The notes: generated by a model from the letters alone, not told the origin. A DNA stretch of 64,000 bases from Polychytrium aggregatum (GCF_025602895.1 NW_026516248.1:1-64000); one strand, 5' to 3'; shown: positions 1 through 9,687, counted from the first letter of the stretch. Made by a program: numbers and translations.

Positions 1-700
1 CACGCGCCGTTGCCACCCGCGTCTACTGGTTTCCTGCCTCCCCCACCGCTCGGCACATGTCCCCGGGCTGTGCCAAGCCTCTCTCGCTTGCACACCAGCC
101 ACTCTCGCACCCCCTTCTCGCTTCTCTGTGATGCTCCACCCTTCTCGCCCACTTTTGCCCCTCGACCTTCTCCCGGTCTATAAATAGCCCTGCATGTCTG
201 AGCCTATGTTGAACACCAGTTCGAACAAAACTTGTTCTTTGGTGTTCGGGGCTAAAAGCTAATAAAGCTCATACCAAGCACTTGGTCTTCGTCCTTGCGC
301 TTGTTCACTCCTCACACCCAACCACCCCGAACCGAGCTCAGACCTTGCCTCGGGGTCGAACTGGGGAGGAACCTCAGAGTCTGGCTCAGAGTCTGGCTCA
401 GAGTACTCCCCTGATGGCAACCAAGACTCCCTCCCGAACCGAGGACCGAAACCGGGCCAGGGAGACGAATAGACATCCGGTCACCGGCCCTGAACCGAGA
501 GTGGTTCCCACGCCCTCCCAAGGACGAGTACTGACCCGATCCCAGAGTCCGACGATATGACTTGGGACTAGGTCAGACCCCAGGATACGAGATAAATCCC
601 GAGTACCCCTCCCACAGACAAAAACTCACACTCCTTTGAGGGCAAGTCAAGACCCAACACCGCACAGCAAACCCTGGAGTGGGTTCGAGTTGATACTAGA
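1..700 (+). mobile_element. possible LTR / decayed retroelement fragment
   Basis: A TATAAATA box lies at 179-186 and an AATAAA polyadenylation signal at 261-266. A short open frame runs 282-560; its second half, from the Met at 414, is basic and polar like a degenerate Gag N-terminus, then stops. A TATA box followed about 80 bp later by AATAAA is the usual order in a retrotransposon LTR. I see no clean TG...CA termini, no convincing primer-binding site, and no pol, protease or integrase domain. The second LTR, if any, would lie outside the window. It could equally be the end of an unrelated transcript. Confidence 0.28.
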
Positions 701-1315
701 GAGGGACTTGGAGAAACCAGCCCCCTGACATCCCGGAGCGGGACTTGGAGACATGCGACTCCCTCTGGGAGTTATTAGAGGGAGTGTTCACCCGCATGGC
801 TCGCCGTGTGGGCTGGAGAGTCGGCGAGAGCCGCAACAGGGGCGTGTGAGCCTGCTTGTACGCCCACTGCCGGGTACCGCATGGTACTGATGGCTTGTTG
901 AATTGAATATTCCTGAATATACAACTATTGTAAACAAAAAAAAAAACCACCACTCACAGAGATCACCAGCGACAATGCGGGAGAAGGCAGTGCCTCAGGA
1001 TGTCCGCGACAACTAGTGTCTGCTCTCGATTGGGTCCATGACCAAGTGCGGTGTGGACTGTCATAGATTGTGAGGGATTTGGACTCGCTTCGGGTTCGGC
1101 AGCCGCAAAACAGGATCATCTCACACCGCAACACCAGAGCCGTCCTCCAGTACGAATATCACACACAATCTGATCGGACGAAGTGAGATGTCGGAAGTAG
1201 GAGATAGAAAGCTGGATTGGAAGAAAACTAACCGAAACGGAGTGGAATGGAGTGGAAAATATAGAGAATAAAACCTGGAGAAAGAACACATGACATTGAG
1301 CAGATCCATGCTCAG
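701..1315. other. no recognisable gene
   Basis: This stretch lies between the retroelement-like sequence and the stop codon of the LRR gene. It holds a run of eleven A residues near 935-945 and several short frames with no recognisable domain. Part of it is probably the 3' UTR of the LRR gene, which is read from the other strand. Confidence 0.4.
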
Positions 1316-4297
1316 CTACCTCAAGAATCGGCCAAAAGTGTACTCGAACGAATCGCTGAACACAACTCGACATCCCTTCGGAAGCCCGGAAATCACCTTT
1401 CTAAGTCTGAAAGAGTCAGCATATCGGCCAAACATGCCATCCAACAGGGAATGATGTGATGACCTTATACTTGAATCCAAATGCAGTGACTTGAGAGAGG
1501 GAAGCTTGTCGACCAGTCCGCTGACTCTGCGAATCGATCGAGGGGCGTACAGGATCTCGAGCTTGGGATACGGGGGAATGTCATCCAGCGACTCCAATTC
1601 GCAGCAAGCTTGCAAATCGATGACTGTGAGGGAGCTTTGATTGACACGCAGATCGGCCAGGCTCACAAACTGACTTGGGAGGACGAGGTGACTGAGTTTT
1701 GGCATGCTTGGGAGTTGGCCCAAGATGGTGTGGGGTTTGGGCGAGGAGATCGTGAGCTTGGTGAGGGACGGGAGCTCCTCGGGAACATCCACGAAGGCAT
1801 CAACGTCGGCTGGAATGTCGTGTTCGAGTAGTATTTGCGCGTTTGACAGTCCAGCGAGCGAGGTCAGTGGGATGGATGTACTGGGATTAATCAATGTGAC
1901 CAAGGGAAGCACCTTTGGTATGCCCTCCAGGGACTCAACGGACTTGGGGAATTGAGGTTTCTCAAGCTTTGGCATCTCAGGCAATCCATTGAGCGACTTG
2001 AGTTGACTACATTCACTCAGATCGAGCCTTGTAAGCATGGGCAACTCCTTCGGCATGCCTTCCAGGGACTCAATGGATGGTGGGAGTCGAAGTATCACCA
2101 ACTTTGGCATCTTGGGCATTCCCTTGAGTGATTGGAGTTTACTGCAACCACTCAAGTTGAGCCATGGAAGAGTGGGCAGCTCCTTTGGCATGCTTTCCAG
2201 GGACTCGATGGACGGTGGGAGTCGAAGTATCACCAACTTTGGCATCTTGGGCATTCCCTTGAGTGATTGGAGTTTACTGCAACCACTCAAGTTGAGACAT
2301 GGAAGAGTGGGCAGCTCCTTTGGCATGCTTTCCAGGGACTCGATGGACGGTGGGAGAAGAAAAGTCTCCAGCTTTGGCATCTCAGGCAATCCATTGAGCG
2401 ACTTGAGTTCACTGCATCCACTCAGATCGAGCCTTGTGAGCATAGGTAGCACTTTCGGCATGCCTTCCAGGGGCTCAATGGACGGTGGGGGCACAAGTGC
2501 TTCCAACTTTGGCATTTCAGGCATTCCCTTGAGTGATTTGAATCGACTAAACCCACTCAGGTCGAGCCTTGTAAGCATGGGCAGCACTTTCGGCATGCCT
2601 TCCAGGGACTCAATGGACGGTGGAGGCACAAGTGCTTCCAACTTTGGCATCTCAGGCATTCCCTTGAGTGATTTGAGTTTACTGCAACCACTCAAGTTGA
2701 GCCATGGAAGAGTGGGCAGCTCCTTTGGCATGCTTTCCAGGGACTCGATGGACGGTGGGAGAAGAAAAGTCTCCAGCTTTGGCATCTCAGGCAATCCATT
2801 GAGCGACTTGAGTTCACTGCATCCACTCAGATCGAGCCTTGTGAGCATGGGTAGCACTTTCGGCATGCCTTCCAGGGGCTCAATGGACGGTGGGGGCACA
2901 AATGCTTCCAACTTTGGCATTTCAGGCATTCCCTTGAGTGATTTGAATTGACTAAACCCACTCAGGTCGAGTGTTCGAAGCATGGGCAGCACTTTCGGCA
3001 TGCCTTCCAGGGACCGGATGGACTTGGGTAGCTGGAGTGTCAACAATTTTGGCATCTCAGGCATTCCCTTGAGTGATTTGAGTTTACTGCAACCACTCAA
3101 GTTGAGCCATGGAAGAGTGGGCAGCTCCTTTGGCATGCTTTCCAGGGACTCGATGGACGGTGGGAGAAGAAAAGTCTCCAGCTTTGGCATCTCAGGCAAT
3201 CCATTGAGCGACTTGAGTTCAGTGCATCCACTCAGATCGAGCCTTGTAAGCATGGGTAGCACTTTCGGCATGCCTTCCAGGGACTCAATGGACGGTGGGG
3301 GCACAAATGCTTCCAACTTGGGCATCTCAGGCATTCCATTGAGGGACTTCAATTGATTCCATTCACTCAAGTCGAGCTCGGTGAGCATGGGCAGCTCCTT
3401 CGGCATGCCTTCAAGGGACTTGATGGACTCGGGAAGCTGAAGTGACTTCAACTTGGGCATCTCGGGCATTCCCTTGAGGGACTTGAGTTCACTGCATTCA
3501 CTCAGATCGAGCCTTGTTAGCATGGGCAGCACCTTCGGCATGCCTTCCAAGTTGATCAGTGGATCGGCCACTCGATCCCGGGTTCTATGCTTGATAGTCA
3601 GATCTTGAATATTGGAGAGCCATTTGGGCCATCCGGACACTTGCAGAAACGACACATTCTCGAGTGTCAGCCCCTTTTCCCTTGCTTTGTTGATCACAGG
3701 AATGAAGTATGGCAAAAGCCTGGAAACATAGAATCCGTCCGTGCCCAGGTTAGGTCGAATAGTGATCGTGCTTCGAGGGTCAACCACTATCGGCCACTCG
3801 AAGCGAAAGTTTTGCCTTTCAGCGATGGTTATCATCTCCTCGACGGATGGCTGCTTGTATCCATTTGGTCTTGCGTCCTCGGGGAAGTGAAACTCTGGAT
3901 CGGTCACCTGGCAGTATCGTTGCACTCGGTCGAAAAACGGCCTGTCTCGATGGACTTCAGACCAGAGCTCATTCTCCTTCGCCAACATCGATGAGTTGGT
4001 TGGTCTGTGCTGATTTTGGCGAAGTGCATAACAGAGGAGCCCTTGGGCCACTTTCAACCGATCGATGGAGGGATCGACACCCTTGAACAGGAATTCGGGA
4101 GTGATCCCCAAAGTGGGGAATAGTAACCGTTCCCGTACCTCTTCGGTATCGAGGATGGCCCGAGTCTGCTTCGAGACTCTCAGGAGTTTTGCGAGCAAGG
4201 ATGAGCTTGCAGCTCGAATGAAGGCGTCATTTGTGATCAGGATGGTGAGCAGGTCGAAGCGAGCGAGGTCCTCCTCGACCAGGGATGATTTTGCCAT
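1316..4297 (-). CDS. leucine-rich-repeat protein with homogenised 45-residue modules
   Basis: Single-exon frame of 993 codons. I start at the Met at 4297 (MAKSSLVEED); the 135 codons upstream are open but low-complexity and Cys-rich and do not look coding. Residues about 1-60 (LLTILITNDAF, LLRVSKQTRAIL) are helical and faintly F-box-like. After about 200 residues of unique sequence come about twelve near-identical modules of 45 residues, each holding two LRR-like units around LDLSGCSELKSL and MPKLETFLLPPSIES, then a few degenerate units and a unique C-terminus. There is no signal peptide or membrane segment, so it is probably intracellular. LRR stacks are protein-binding surfaces; with an F-box this would suggest a substrate adaptor, but that is inference. 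The repeats keep a frame open on the opposite strand because the unit is a multiple of three; I treat that as a shadow. Confidence 0.8.
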   Translation of the reverse strand: MAKSSLVEEDLARFDLLTILITNDAFIRAASSSLLAKLLRVSKQTRAILDTEEVRERLLFPTLGITPEFLFKGVDPSIDRLKVAQGLLCYALRQNQHRPTNSSMLAKENELWSEVHRDRPFFDRVQRYCQVTDPEFHFPEDARPNGYKQPSVEEMITIAERQNFRFEWPIVVDPRSTITIRPNLGTDGFYVSRLLPYFIPVINKAREKGLTLENVSFLQVSGWPKWLSNIQDLTIKHRTRDRVADPLINLEGMPKVLPMLTRLDLSECSELKSLKGMPEMPKLKSLQLPESIKSLEGMPKELPMLTELDLSEWNQLKSLNGMPEMPKLEAFVPPPSIESLEGMPKVLPMLTRLDLSGCTELKSLNGLPEMPKLETFLLPPSIESLESMPKELPTLPWLNLSGCSKLKSLKGMPEMPKLLTLQLPKSIRSLEGMPKVLPMLRTLDLSGFSQFKSLKGMPEMPKLEAFVPPPSIEPLEGMPKVLPMLTRLDLSGCSELKSLNGLPEMPKLETFLLPPSIESLESMPKELPTLPWLNLSGCSKLKSLKGMPEMPKLEALVPPPSIESLEGMPKVLPMLTRLDLSGFSRFKSLKGMPEMPKLEALVPPPSIEPLEGMPKVLPMLTRLDLSGCSELKSLNGLPEMPKLETFLLPPSIESLESMPKELPTLPCLNLSGCSKLQSLKGMPKMPKLVILRLPPSIESLESMPKELPTLPWLNLSGCSKLQSLKGMPKMPKLVILRLPPSIESLEGMPKELPMLTRLDLSECSQLKSLNGLPEMPKLEKPQFPKSVESLEGIPKVLPLVTLINPSTSIPLTSLAGLSNAQILLEHDIPADVDAFVDVPEELPSLTKLTISSPKPHTILGQLPSMPKLSHLVLPSQFVSLADLRVNQSSLTVIDLQACCELESLDDIPPYPKLEILYAPRSIRRVSGLVDKLPSLKSLHLDSSIRSSHHSLLDGMFGRYADSFRLRKVISGLPKGCRVVFSDSFEYTFGRFLR
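1930..3553 (-). repeat. 135-bp tandem coding repeat with 405-bp higher-order period
   Basis: About twelve copies of a 135-bp unit lie inside the LRR gene. Near-identical blocks recur on the + strand at about 2161, 2296, 2701 and 3106, spacings of 135, 405 and 405 bp. A three-module block (an ELKSLNG type, then LESMPKELPTL, then an F-rich module) is repeated, so the array has higher-order structure and has expanded recently by unequal exchange or gene conversion. Confidence 0.85.
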
Positions 4298-4849
4298 CGT
4301 TTCGGTTGACGCAGGCGGAGCGGGGCGATGGAGACAGGCCGAGGATGGGAGGCAGCCGAGGCAGAGTAGAGAGCAGGAACAACGACGAAGGACCAGAGGC
4401 GACAGCGGGGTATTTGAGGGGCGATGTGCTGCTTCCTCGCTGATACCGTCCACGGGGTGTGGCTTAGTGATACCGTCGTCACACAGACCTGCTGTTTCGG
4501 GACAGGTGTCACCCAGCCAGAACAATATTCCTGTGCAGCACGATTCCATCCGAATCGGCCTACAGCGACAGATGTGTGCTGGGCAGCACAAATCGACAGA
4601 TGAATGGGATGTCATGGATGGCGTAGCGTTGATGGGCAGTACCAAGCCGGTGGACATGGGGAGTGCGGTCTGGGACAGTTGTCTGAATCCACTCCAATCC
4701 ACTCCAATCCATGAATGGCATCAACGAGGTGTAGTGCCATGTGGGAGGTGGAGGGCTCGACAATGTCCAACTTGTCCTGAGACTTGTCAGTGCTTGCTGA
4801 TCGACTCAGTTTGTTTGGAATGGAACTGGACAGAGTGTTCCTGGGTGTC
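4298..4849. other. upstream region of the LRR gene
   Basis: Presumed 5' flank of the LRR gene. It has a short direct repeat CCACTCCAATC near 4689-4710. No promoter motif is clear. The right-hand end may contain further decayed sequence of the neighbouring nuclease relic. Confidence 0.35.
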
Positions 4850-5480
4850 TCTCACATCAATCCATGCCTGTTGGTTCCAGAGCACAGTCTCGACACACCC
4901 GGTCGACGGGATTGATGTTGCAATGTGAGAGTGTGGCTGTAAGCATCCGGCATTTGGACATCTTCGTGCAAACTATTCTCGATATCAATACACTCGACCT
5001 TCTCGAGTCGCTTGGCTTCCCGTCAATGTGAGCACACCTGGGATGTGTTGAACTCGTTCACCGAGCACACATGGATCTTGGAGACGGATCGGTCTGGTGG
5101 GCGTCTCTGGTGATGGTGGAATTGCTCAAAGTACTTGGCAAACCGGAGTCTCCGTGGGCTGGATGCATATCCCTTCCCCTGTTTCCACGATCCATTCCCA
5201 AAGGCAATCACCACTTCGGTCTCCTTTGGTGCCTGGTCGATGACTTGCTTGCACATCTCCGTGGACGGTGCGCTGTTGCTTGCTGTGGAGATCGAGTCGC
5301 TTGAATCGCCATCGCCGGGTCAGGCTGAAGTACAGCTGTTTCTCCAGCATGTCTCCATCGAACACATGGCGAATGTATTGCAGGAAGGAAGCCAACCCAG
5401 GGATCTTGGGACTTGGTGTGGTGCTCATCCAGCGCATCTTGAGCTGGAAGCGATTCCCACAATGGCGTCCTTGATTCAAA
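4850..5480 (-). pseudogene. Fanzor/TnpB-like RNA-guided nuclease relic (C-terminal part)
   Basis: Read on the minus strand, two frames carry adjoining pieces of one protein. The upstream piece (about 5480-5260) has YIRHVFDG and RRWRFKRLDLHSKQQRTVH; the downstream piece (5256-5023) has VVIAFGNGSW, YASSPRRLRF and VNEFNTSQVCS. From memory, this order (an R/K-rich segment, an AFGxGS strand, then a (D/N)EFxTSxxC zinc-ribbon entry) is characteristic of eukaryotic Fanzor proteins, the TnpB relatives known from chytrids and other protists. It is broken: a frame change lies between the two pieces near 5260, and a TGA falls where the second Cys of the first zinc-ribbon pair is expected (after VCSH). 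I find no N-terminal half, because the dioxygenase gene ends only about 145 bp beyond. Below 5023 homology is unclear. An alternative is another decayed transposase with a zinc ribbon. Confidence 0.55.
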
Positions 5481-5624
5481 TCACAGAATGGTCATGGCCA
5501 GCGCGCGATTGTATTGCGTAACAAAATATTTGATCAATGGTCAAAATCACGGGTGCCCCGTTTTTTATTGGATTGACTGTAAGACTTTGGGGACCACCAC
5601 TTGGGTCACATCGTGCTGGCGCAA

Positions 5625-7589
5625 TCAGAGCGACTTGAACGGGGAACGCAGGCGATCAAGTCCGTCGGCGCCGTAGTTCTGGGCCCACTCGGGGAACACG
5701 TTGGTGATGATCTTCTTGAAGATGTAGCCGTCGGGGCGGTCGTCGCCGCTCTTGGTGATATAGTCGAATCCCCAGTGGGTCAGGTCGTGCGGGTTGATGC
5801 CATCGACGATGAAGCGGTCGTTGCGGATGAGGTTGGTGGCGTCAGAGAGAATGCTGCGGGCAGCAGAGTAAGGCAGGCAGATGCCGCCGGTGGTCTGGCC
5901 CTCGATCAGGACACCAGGGTAGAACTCGACCCGCTCGATTCCGTTCTTGCCATAGTGCTTCTCGAGGGCGGCAATGATGCGCTTGTCGGGAACGGGGCGC
6001 GAAGGGCAAGTGATGAGCTCCTCGTAGGAGCTGTAGGGCTTGAGGTTGAACTTGCGTCTAAAGTCGTTGATGGTGCACATGCCCAAGAGACGGGCCGACT
6101 GGATACCCTGGACCTCGACGTCAATCAGCTCGCCCGGGATCTTGCGGGGTCCGAAGCGGCTGGCAACCTTGTCCATGGACTCGCGCAGGATCTGGATGAG
6201 CTGGGTATCGTCAAACTTGGCCGTCTGCGGGTTGCGGTGCAGACCGATGCAGATGGGGCCGAGGCTGAGCTCCTCACGGGTGTAGCCGTACTGGTGCATA
6301 AGGTCGGAGAAATAAGCCATGTGCTTCTGGGCAATGGTTTTCTTGTCCAGGGGCGTGCCATTGTCATCGGCGGTCTCGATCTCGATGAGCATCTTCTTGC
6401 GCAGGGTCATGTACTCGGCAATGTGGACGTGCTTGAGCCACTCAGCATCCTGCTGGCTGATGGCACCGTGCCAGCGGTAGATGTAGCCAAACTCGAGCGA
6501 AAGCACGTTGCCGCTGGTGGGGTTGGGTGCGGGGGGGTTGATGCCGGGGTTGAGGGTGTAGCCCGTGTTCATGTCGAGGTCGAGGATGCTCTTGATGTAC
6601 TCGTGCAGGATGATGGTGGCGTAGCAGGCGCCGTTGATGAGGCGGGCAGTCTGGAAGACGAGCTCGTCGGTCTTCTTGGAGCTGAGACGGGGGCTGTCGG
6701 GGCCGGCAATGTGAGTGAAGCGGCAGTTTTCCTGCTGGACATTGACCTCGTCGCTGAGCAGCTTCTCGGCAATGTAGTTGTGGTTGCGGGCAAAGACCAT
6801 GAGGAGGGCAGAGGTGGTCGGGATGTGGAACTGGAGGCGCATGTCGGTGAAGCTGTCGGGCTTCAGGAGACCGCGCTGGCCGAGACGGACCTTGGTCTGC
6901 TCCTCGATGTTGGCGCCGTAGAGACAGCTGAGATCGGCGTAGTGGGTGGACTCGTTGATGCCGGGGGAGTTGGCCTTGGTGCGGAAGAGATCGTGGGTGA
7001 TGATGGTCGCAAAGGCAAAGAGGAGCGAGTTGATGTGGGTGGGATGGGGCTCAAAGGCCTCGTCCTCGGGGCGGCGGAGCAGGTCGTTGAAGAGCTCGAC
7101 AGGGTCGGGGAGCGACGACTTGAGCGGATAGACCGAGGGGGTGACGGTGCGAGCATACGGGGTTCCCGAGGCGCCCATGTGCGGATAGATGTGCGAGTTG
7201 TTGGAGCCGTCGGCCTCGCGGAAGGGACTGGCAGGCCAGTTGCGCTGGGGATGCTCAAAGTCTTGCCAGAAGCCCGAGATCAGGGACGAGTTGACAGAGT
7301 TGGAGTACTTCAACGGCAGGGTCGAGTTGACCTTGATGAACTGCTCGAGGGGGAAGCGGCGATCGTCGAGGGCGGGGTTGACCCAGCCAAAGACGTTCTT
7401 CTTGATGAGCTCGCCAAAGATGTAGAGCTGGTCCGTGAAGCGGATCTGGGACAGGGCCGAGAGCGTGGTGGTGGCCTGGGCCGGCTTCTTGCTGGCAGCC
7501 GAGGCGGCAGGAGGAATGGTGACGGTGGTGGAGGCCGAGGCCGAGACAGCCTGGGGAGGCGAGACGAGGGGGGTGTGCTCGGAGGACAT
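5625..7589 (-). CDS. haem fatty-acid dioxygenase (Ppo / linoleate diol synthase type, no P450 half)
   Basis: 654 codons, no intron. I start at MSSEHTPLVS (7589); the frame stays open 136 codons further upstream but a TATA box falls inside that stretch. It belongs to the animal-type haem peroxidase superfamily that includes COX and the fungal Psi-factor-producing oxygenases, which abstract hydrogen from and oxygenate linoleate or oleate. Visible landmarks are the distal-His motif IITHDLF (His about 199), FARNHNYIAEKL (about 266-277) and the proximal-His/catalytic-Tyr motif EFGYIYRWHGAIS (Tyr about 371, His about 374). The family's long members add a C-terminal P450 domain of roughly 400 residues. 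This protein stops soon after the peroxidase domain, so it should form a hydroperoxide but not isomerise it itself. No signal peptide is visible. In other fungi such oxylipins control sporulation; here the role is inferred. Confidence 0.85.
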   Translation of the reverse strand: MSSEHTPLVSPPQAVSASASTTVTIPPAASAASKKPAQATTTLSALSQIRFTDQLYIFGELIKKNVFGWVNPALDDRRFPLEQFIKVNSTLPLKYSNSVNSSLISGFWQDFEHPQRNWPASPFREADGSNNSHIYPHMGASGTPYARTVTPSVYPLKSSLPDPVELFNDLLRRPEDEAFEPHPTHINSLLFAFATIITHDLFRTKANSPGINESTHYADLSCLYGANIEEQTKVRLGQRGLLKPDSFTDMRLQFHIPTTSALLMVFARNHNYIAEKLLSDEVNVQQENCRFTHIAGPDSPRLSSKKTDELVFQTARLINGACYATIILHEYIKSILDLDMNTGYTLNPGINPPAPNPTSGNVLSLEFGYIYRWHGAISQQDAEWLKHVHIAEYMTLRKKMLIEIETADDNGTPLDKKTIAQKHMAYFSDLMHQYGYTREELSLGPICIGLHRNPQTAKFDDTQLIQILRESMDKVASRFGPRKIPGELIDVEVQGIQSARLLGMCTINDFRRKFNLKPYSSYEELITCPSRPVPDKRIIAALEKHYGKNGIERVEFYPGVLIEGQTTGGICLPYSAARSILSDATNLIRNDRFIVDGINPHDLTHWGFDYITKSGDDRPDGYIFKKIITNVFPEWAQNYGADGLDRLRSPFKSL

Positions 7590-7680
7590 GGCGGAGAGCG
7601 ACGGCGAGGGGAATGAGGTCGTCAGCAAAGGAAAGGACGGCGGCGGTGTCGATCCGGACCGGGGGAGGAAAACGCCGGCA

Positions 7681-7686
7681 TTTATA
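7681..7686 (-). promoter_or_regulatory. putative TATA box of the dioxygenase gene
   Basis: TATAAA on the minus strand, about 92 bp before the chosen ATG at 7589. It supports that start over the upstream in-frame Met codons. Confidence 0.45.
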
Positions 7687-8330
7687 GGCGAAAGGGGGGG
7701 GGACGAAAACGGATCAGCAATCCAACGGCGCTGCGAGCGGGTGGCTGCGTTGGATGGACGGGGGAGGAGTGCGCTGGATGGACGATTGGCAACGCGACGG
7801 GGATGTCCGCAAGACGCCGCATCGGGCAAGCCGAAAGACACTTGTGCGATCGTGTGCGCTTGTGGTGGGGAGCGGATACAGACGAGGGCTGTGCGTTGGA
7901 TTGAGTTTGGCGAGCAGAGCGACAGGCGGATCATCGTCGGTTGCTGGTCGCGATCGGTGTGGGTTGGATCTGGATTCATACAGACATGGAGATTCATGTG
8001 GTCCGTGCGCGATCTGGGGGGAGATGATCCACACAGCGTAGATCAGAGCACGAACGGGTTGGGCTTGGGCATCGTGACGAATGTCATGGCCATCGTCACC
8101 TTAACACTATCATCGTCAAGAACAACATTATCATCATCAATAGCGACATGGTCATCGTTATGCATATCATGGCCATCATCAATGACAACAACAACAACGA
8201 AGCCACACTGTGGCGGTGCATCAGACGCGTGGACAGCACGTGATTGCTGCGCACATCCGTTCAGCCGAAGCCACACTGCCACAGTCCAAGCACACCAGCC
8301 CAAGCGAGATTGCACTGAGTGCCATGAGAG

Positions 8331-8420
8331 ATCACCAGGTCAATTCATCAGGTCAACTCATCAGGTCAACTCACCAAGTCAATTCACCGGTGCGATTCAC
8401 CAGGTCAATTCATCAGTGCG
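8331..8420 (+). repeat. imperfect ~11-13-bp tandem repeat upstream of GTP cyclohydrolase
   Basis: About seven imperfect copies of a CAGGTCAATTCAT-like unit, drifting to CAACTCAT and GCGATTCAC versions. Repeated CAGGTCAA cores could be binding sites, or simply slippage products. Confidence 0.6.
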
Positions 8421-8737
8421 ATCTGCCAGTCGAGCGTCCCCCAGCACCCCGGCCTGGCATGTGCTCTGTGGGCTGCCCTTGTCTGTGTGCGGCTTTTTTG
8501 GGGATGTGCATTACATTTCCTTCCTCGGCTGAATGCCCAGCGCAGGTTCCCAGCCGCCTCGTTGCTCGGCTGCTCTCCCGCGATCGCTCTGCACCGTGCT
8601 GCTGCCTGGCTGTGCATTCCTTCGTCTCCATCTCTCCTCCTGGTAAGCCTGCATCTGCCCAGGATTCTCGTCACAGTCTGGGCCCCCTCGACTCGCAACT
8701 TACAACCTGCTTCATCGGATCCCAATTCATTGTCCCA

Positions 8738-8760
8738 GACCCGACCCGACCCGACCCGAC
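8738..8760 (+). repeat. GACCC pentanucleotide tract abutting the start codon
   Basis: Four to five copies of a 5-bp GACCC/CCGAC unit end immediately before ATG at 8762, so they should lie in the 5' leader of the GTP cyclohydrolase mRNA. Confidence 0.7.
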
Positions 8761-8761
8761 C

Positions 8762-9403
8762 ATGTCTCCCACCAACAGCGATCCGCAGCATCTGGGCAAC
8801 GGCACCTCCCATGCTGCCGACGCCAAGCCGGCCCTTTCAGAAGCCCAGAAAATCGAAAAGCTCTCGGGCGCCGTCCGGACCATCCTCGAGTGCATCGGCG
8901 AGGATCCCTCCCGCGAGGGTCTGCTCAAAACCCCCGAGCGCTACGCCAAGGCCCTGCTCTTCCTGACCAAGGGCTACCAAGAGTCGGTCGAGACGGTCCT
9001 GAACGAGGCTGTCTTTGACGAGAACCACGACGAGATGGTCATTGTCCGGGACATTCCCTTCTTCTCGCAGTGCGAGCACCATATGGTTCCCTTCCACGGC
9101 TCCGTCACCGTCGGCTACATCCCCAACGGCAAGGTTGTCGGCCTCAGCAAGATTGCCCGCATCGCCGAGATCTTTGCCCGCCGGCTGCAGGTCCAGGAGC
9201 GCCTGACAAAGCAGATTGCCGAGGCCATCAACGCCGCTCTGGAGCCCCAGGGCGTCGCTGTCGTCATCCGGGCCGAGCATATGTGCATGACCATGCGCGG
9301 TGTCCAGAAGCCTGGTGCCTCGACCGTCACTTCGTGCATGCTCGGCGAGTTCCGCGCAAATCCTAAAACCAGGGCCGAGTTCCTGGAGCTGATCAAGCAA
9401 TGA
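8762..9403 (+). CDS. folE/GCH1: GTP cyclohydrolase I
   Basis: 213 residues, single exon. It catalyses GTP to 7,8-dihydroneopterin triphosphate, the first step of tetrahydrofolate and tetrahydrobiopterin synthesis, as a cytosolic decamer. The zinc site is intact: Cys about 104 and His about 107 in QCEHHMVPF, and Cys about 175 in [28 protein letters not shown] and GLSKIARI are typical family blocks, and the length matches fungal and animal enzymes. I chose the ATG at 8762 because the conserved core begins about 28 residues later and an in-frame upstream extension is repeat-derived. It lies divergent from the dioxygenase gene and convergent with the nucleotidyltransferase-like gene 284 bp downstream. 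Confidence 0.96.
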   Translation: MSPTNSDPQHLGNGTSHAADAKPALSEAQKIEKLSGAVRTILECIGEDPSREGLLKTPERYAKALLFLTKGYQESVETVLNEAVFDENHDEMVIVRDIPFFSQCEHHMVPFHGSVTVGYIPNGKVVGLSKIARIAEIFARRLQVQERLTKQIAEAINAALEPQGVAVVIRAEHMCMTMRGVQKPGASTVTSCMLGEFRANPKTRAEFLELIKQ

Positions 9404-9687
9404 AGCCCCGTCGTCGAGCGACGAATCCTGGAGCATTGGCCCCATGTGCTCTGTGGTCTGCAAGTGGGCTGTGAATGAGATGCCCTTTTTCCATGTTTCC
9501 GCTCCGATGAAAGTGGGACTGGTCGATGAGGCTCGGCTGGAATATCACGCCAACGAGGTTCGGCTGGAACTTCATGCCGAGATCTGTTATCCCTCTCGAT
9601 AGCCATACGACCCAAACATGTATTACACCGAGATGCGATGCTGCCAGGAACACAGACAATAAAATACACCCGCGAAACAGAGGCTCC

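Larger units (their letters stand above)
7690..8761. other. divergent intergenic region between dioxygenase and GTP cyclohydrolase genes
   Basis: Presumed shared upstream region of two divergently read genes. It contains an AT-richer, CATCAT/CAACAA-like low-complexity patch at about 8080-8205 and two tandem-repeat tracts annotated separately. I see no further gene. Confidence 0.5.

Noticed and set aside
2037-3356. Repetitive + strand frames opposite the LRR array
   Set aside because: The 135-bp unit is a multiple of three, so any stop-free antisense frame stays open through the array. The minus frame has the LRR motif and unique flanks.
5601-7616. 671-codon open frame on the + strand
   Set aside because: It lies opposite the dioxygenase gene; its composition (long runs of Val/Gly/Asp/Glu) is what GC-rich third positions produce on the antisense strand, and it has no domain.
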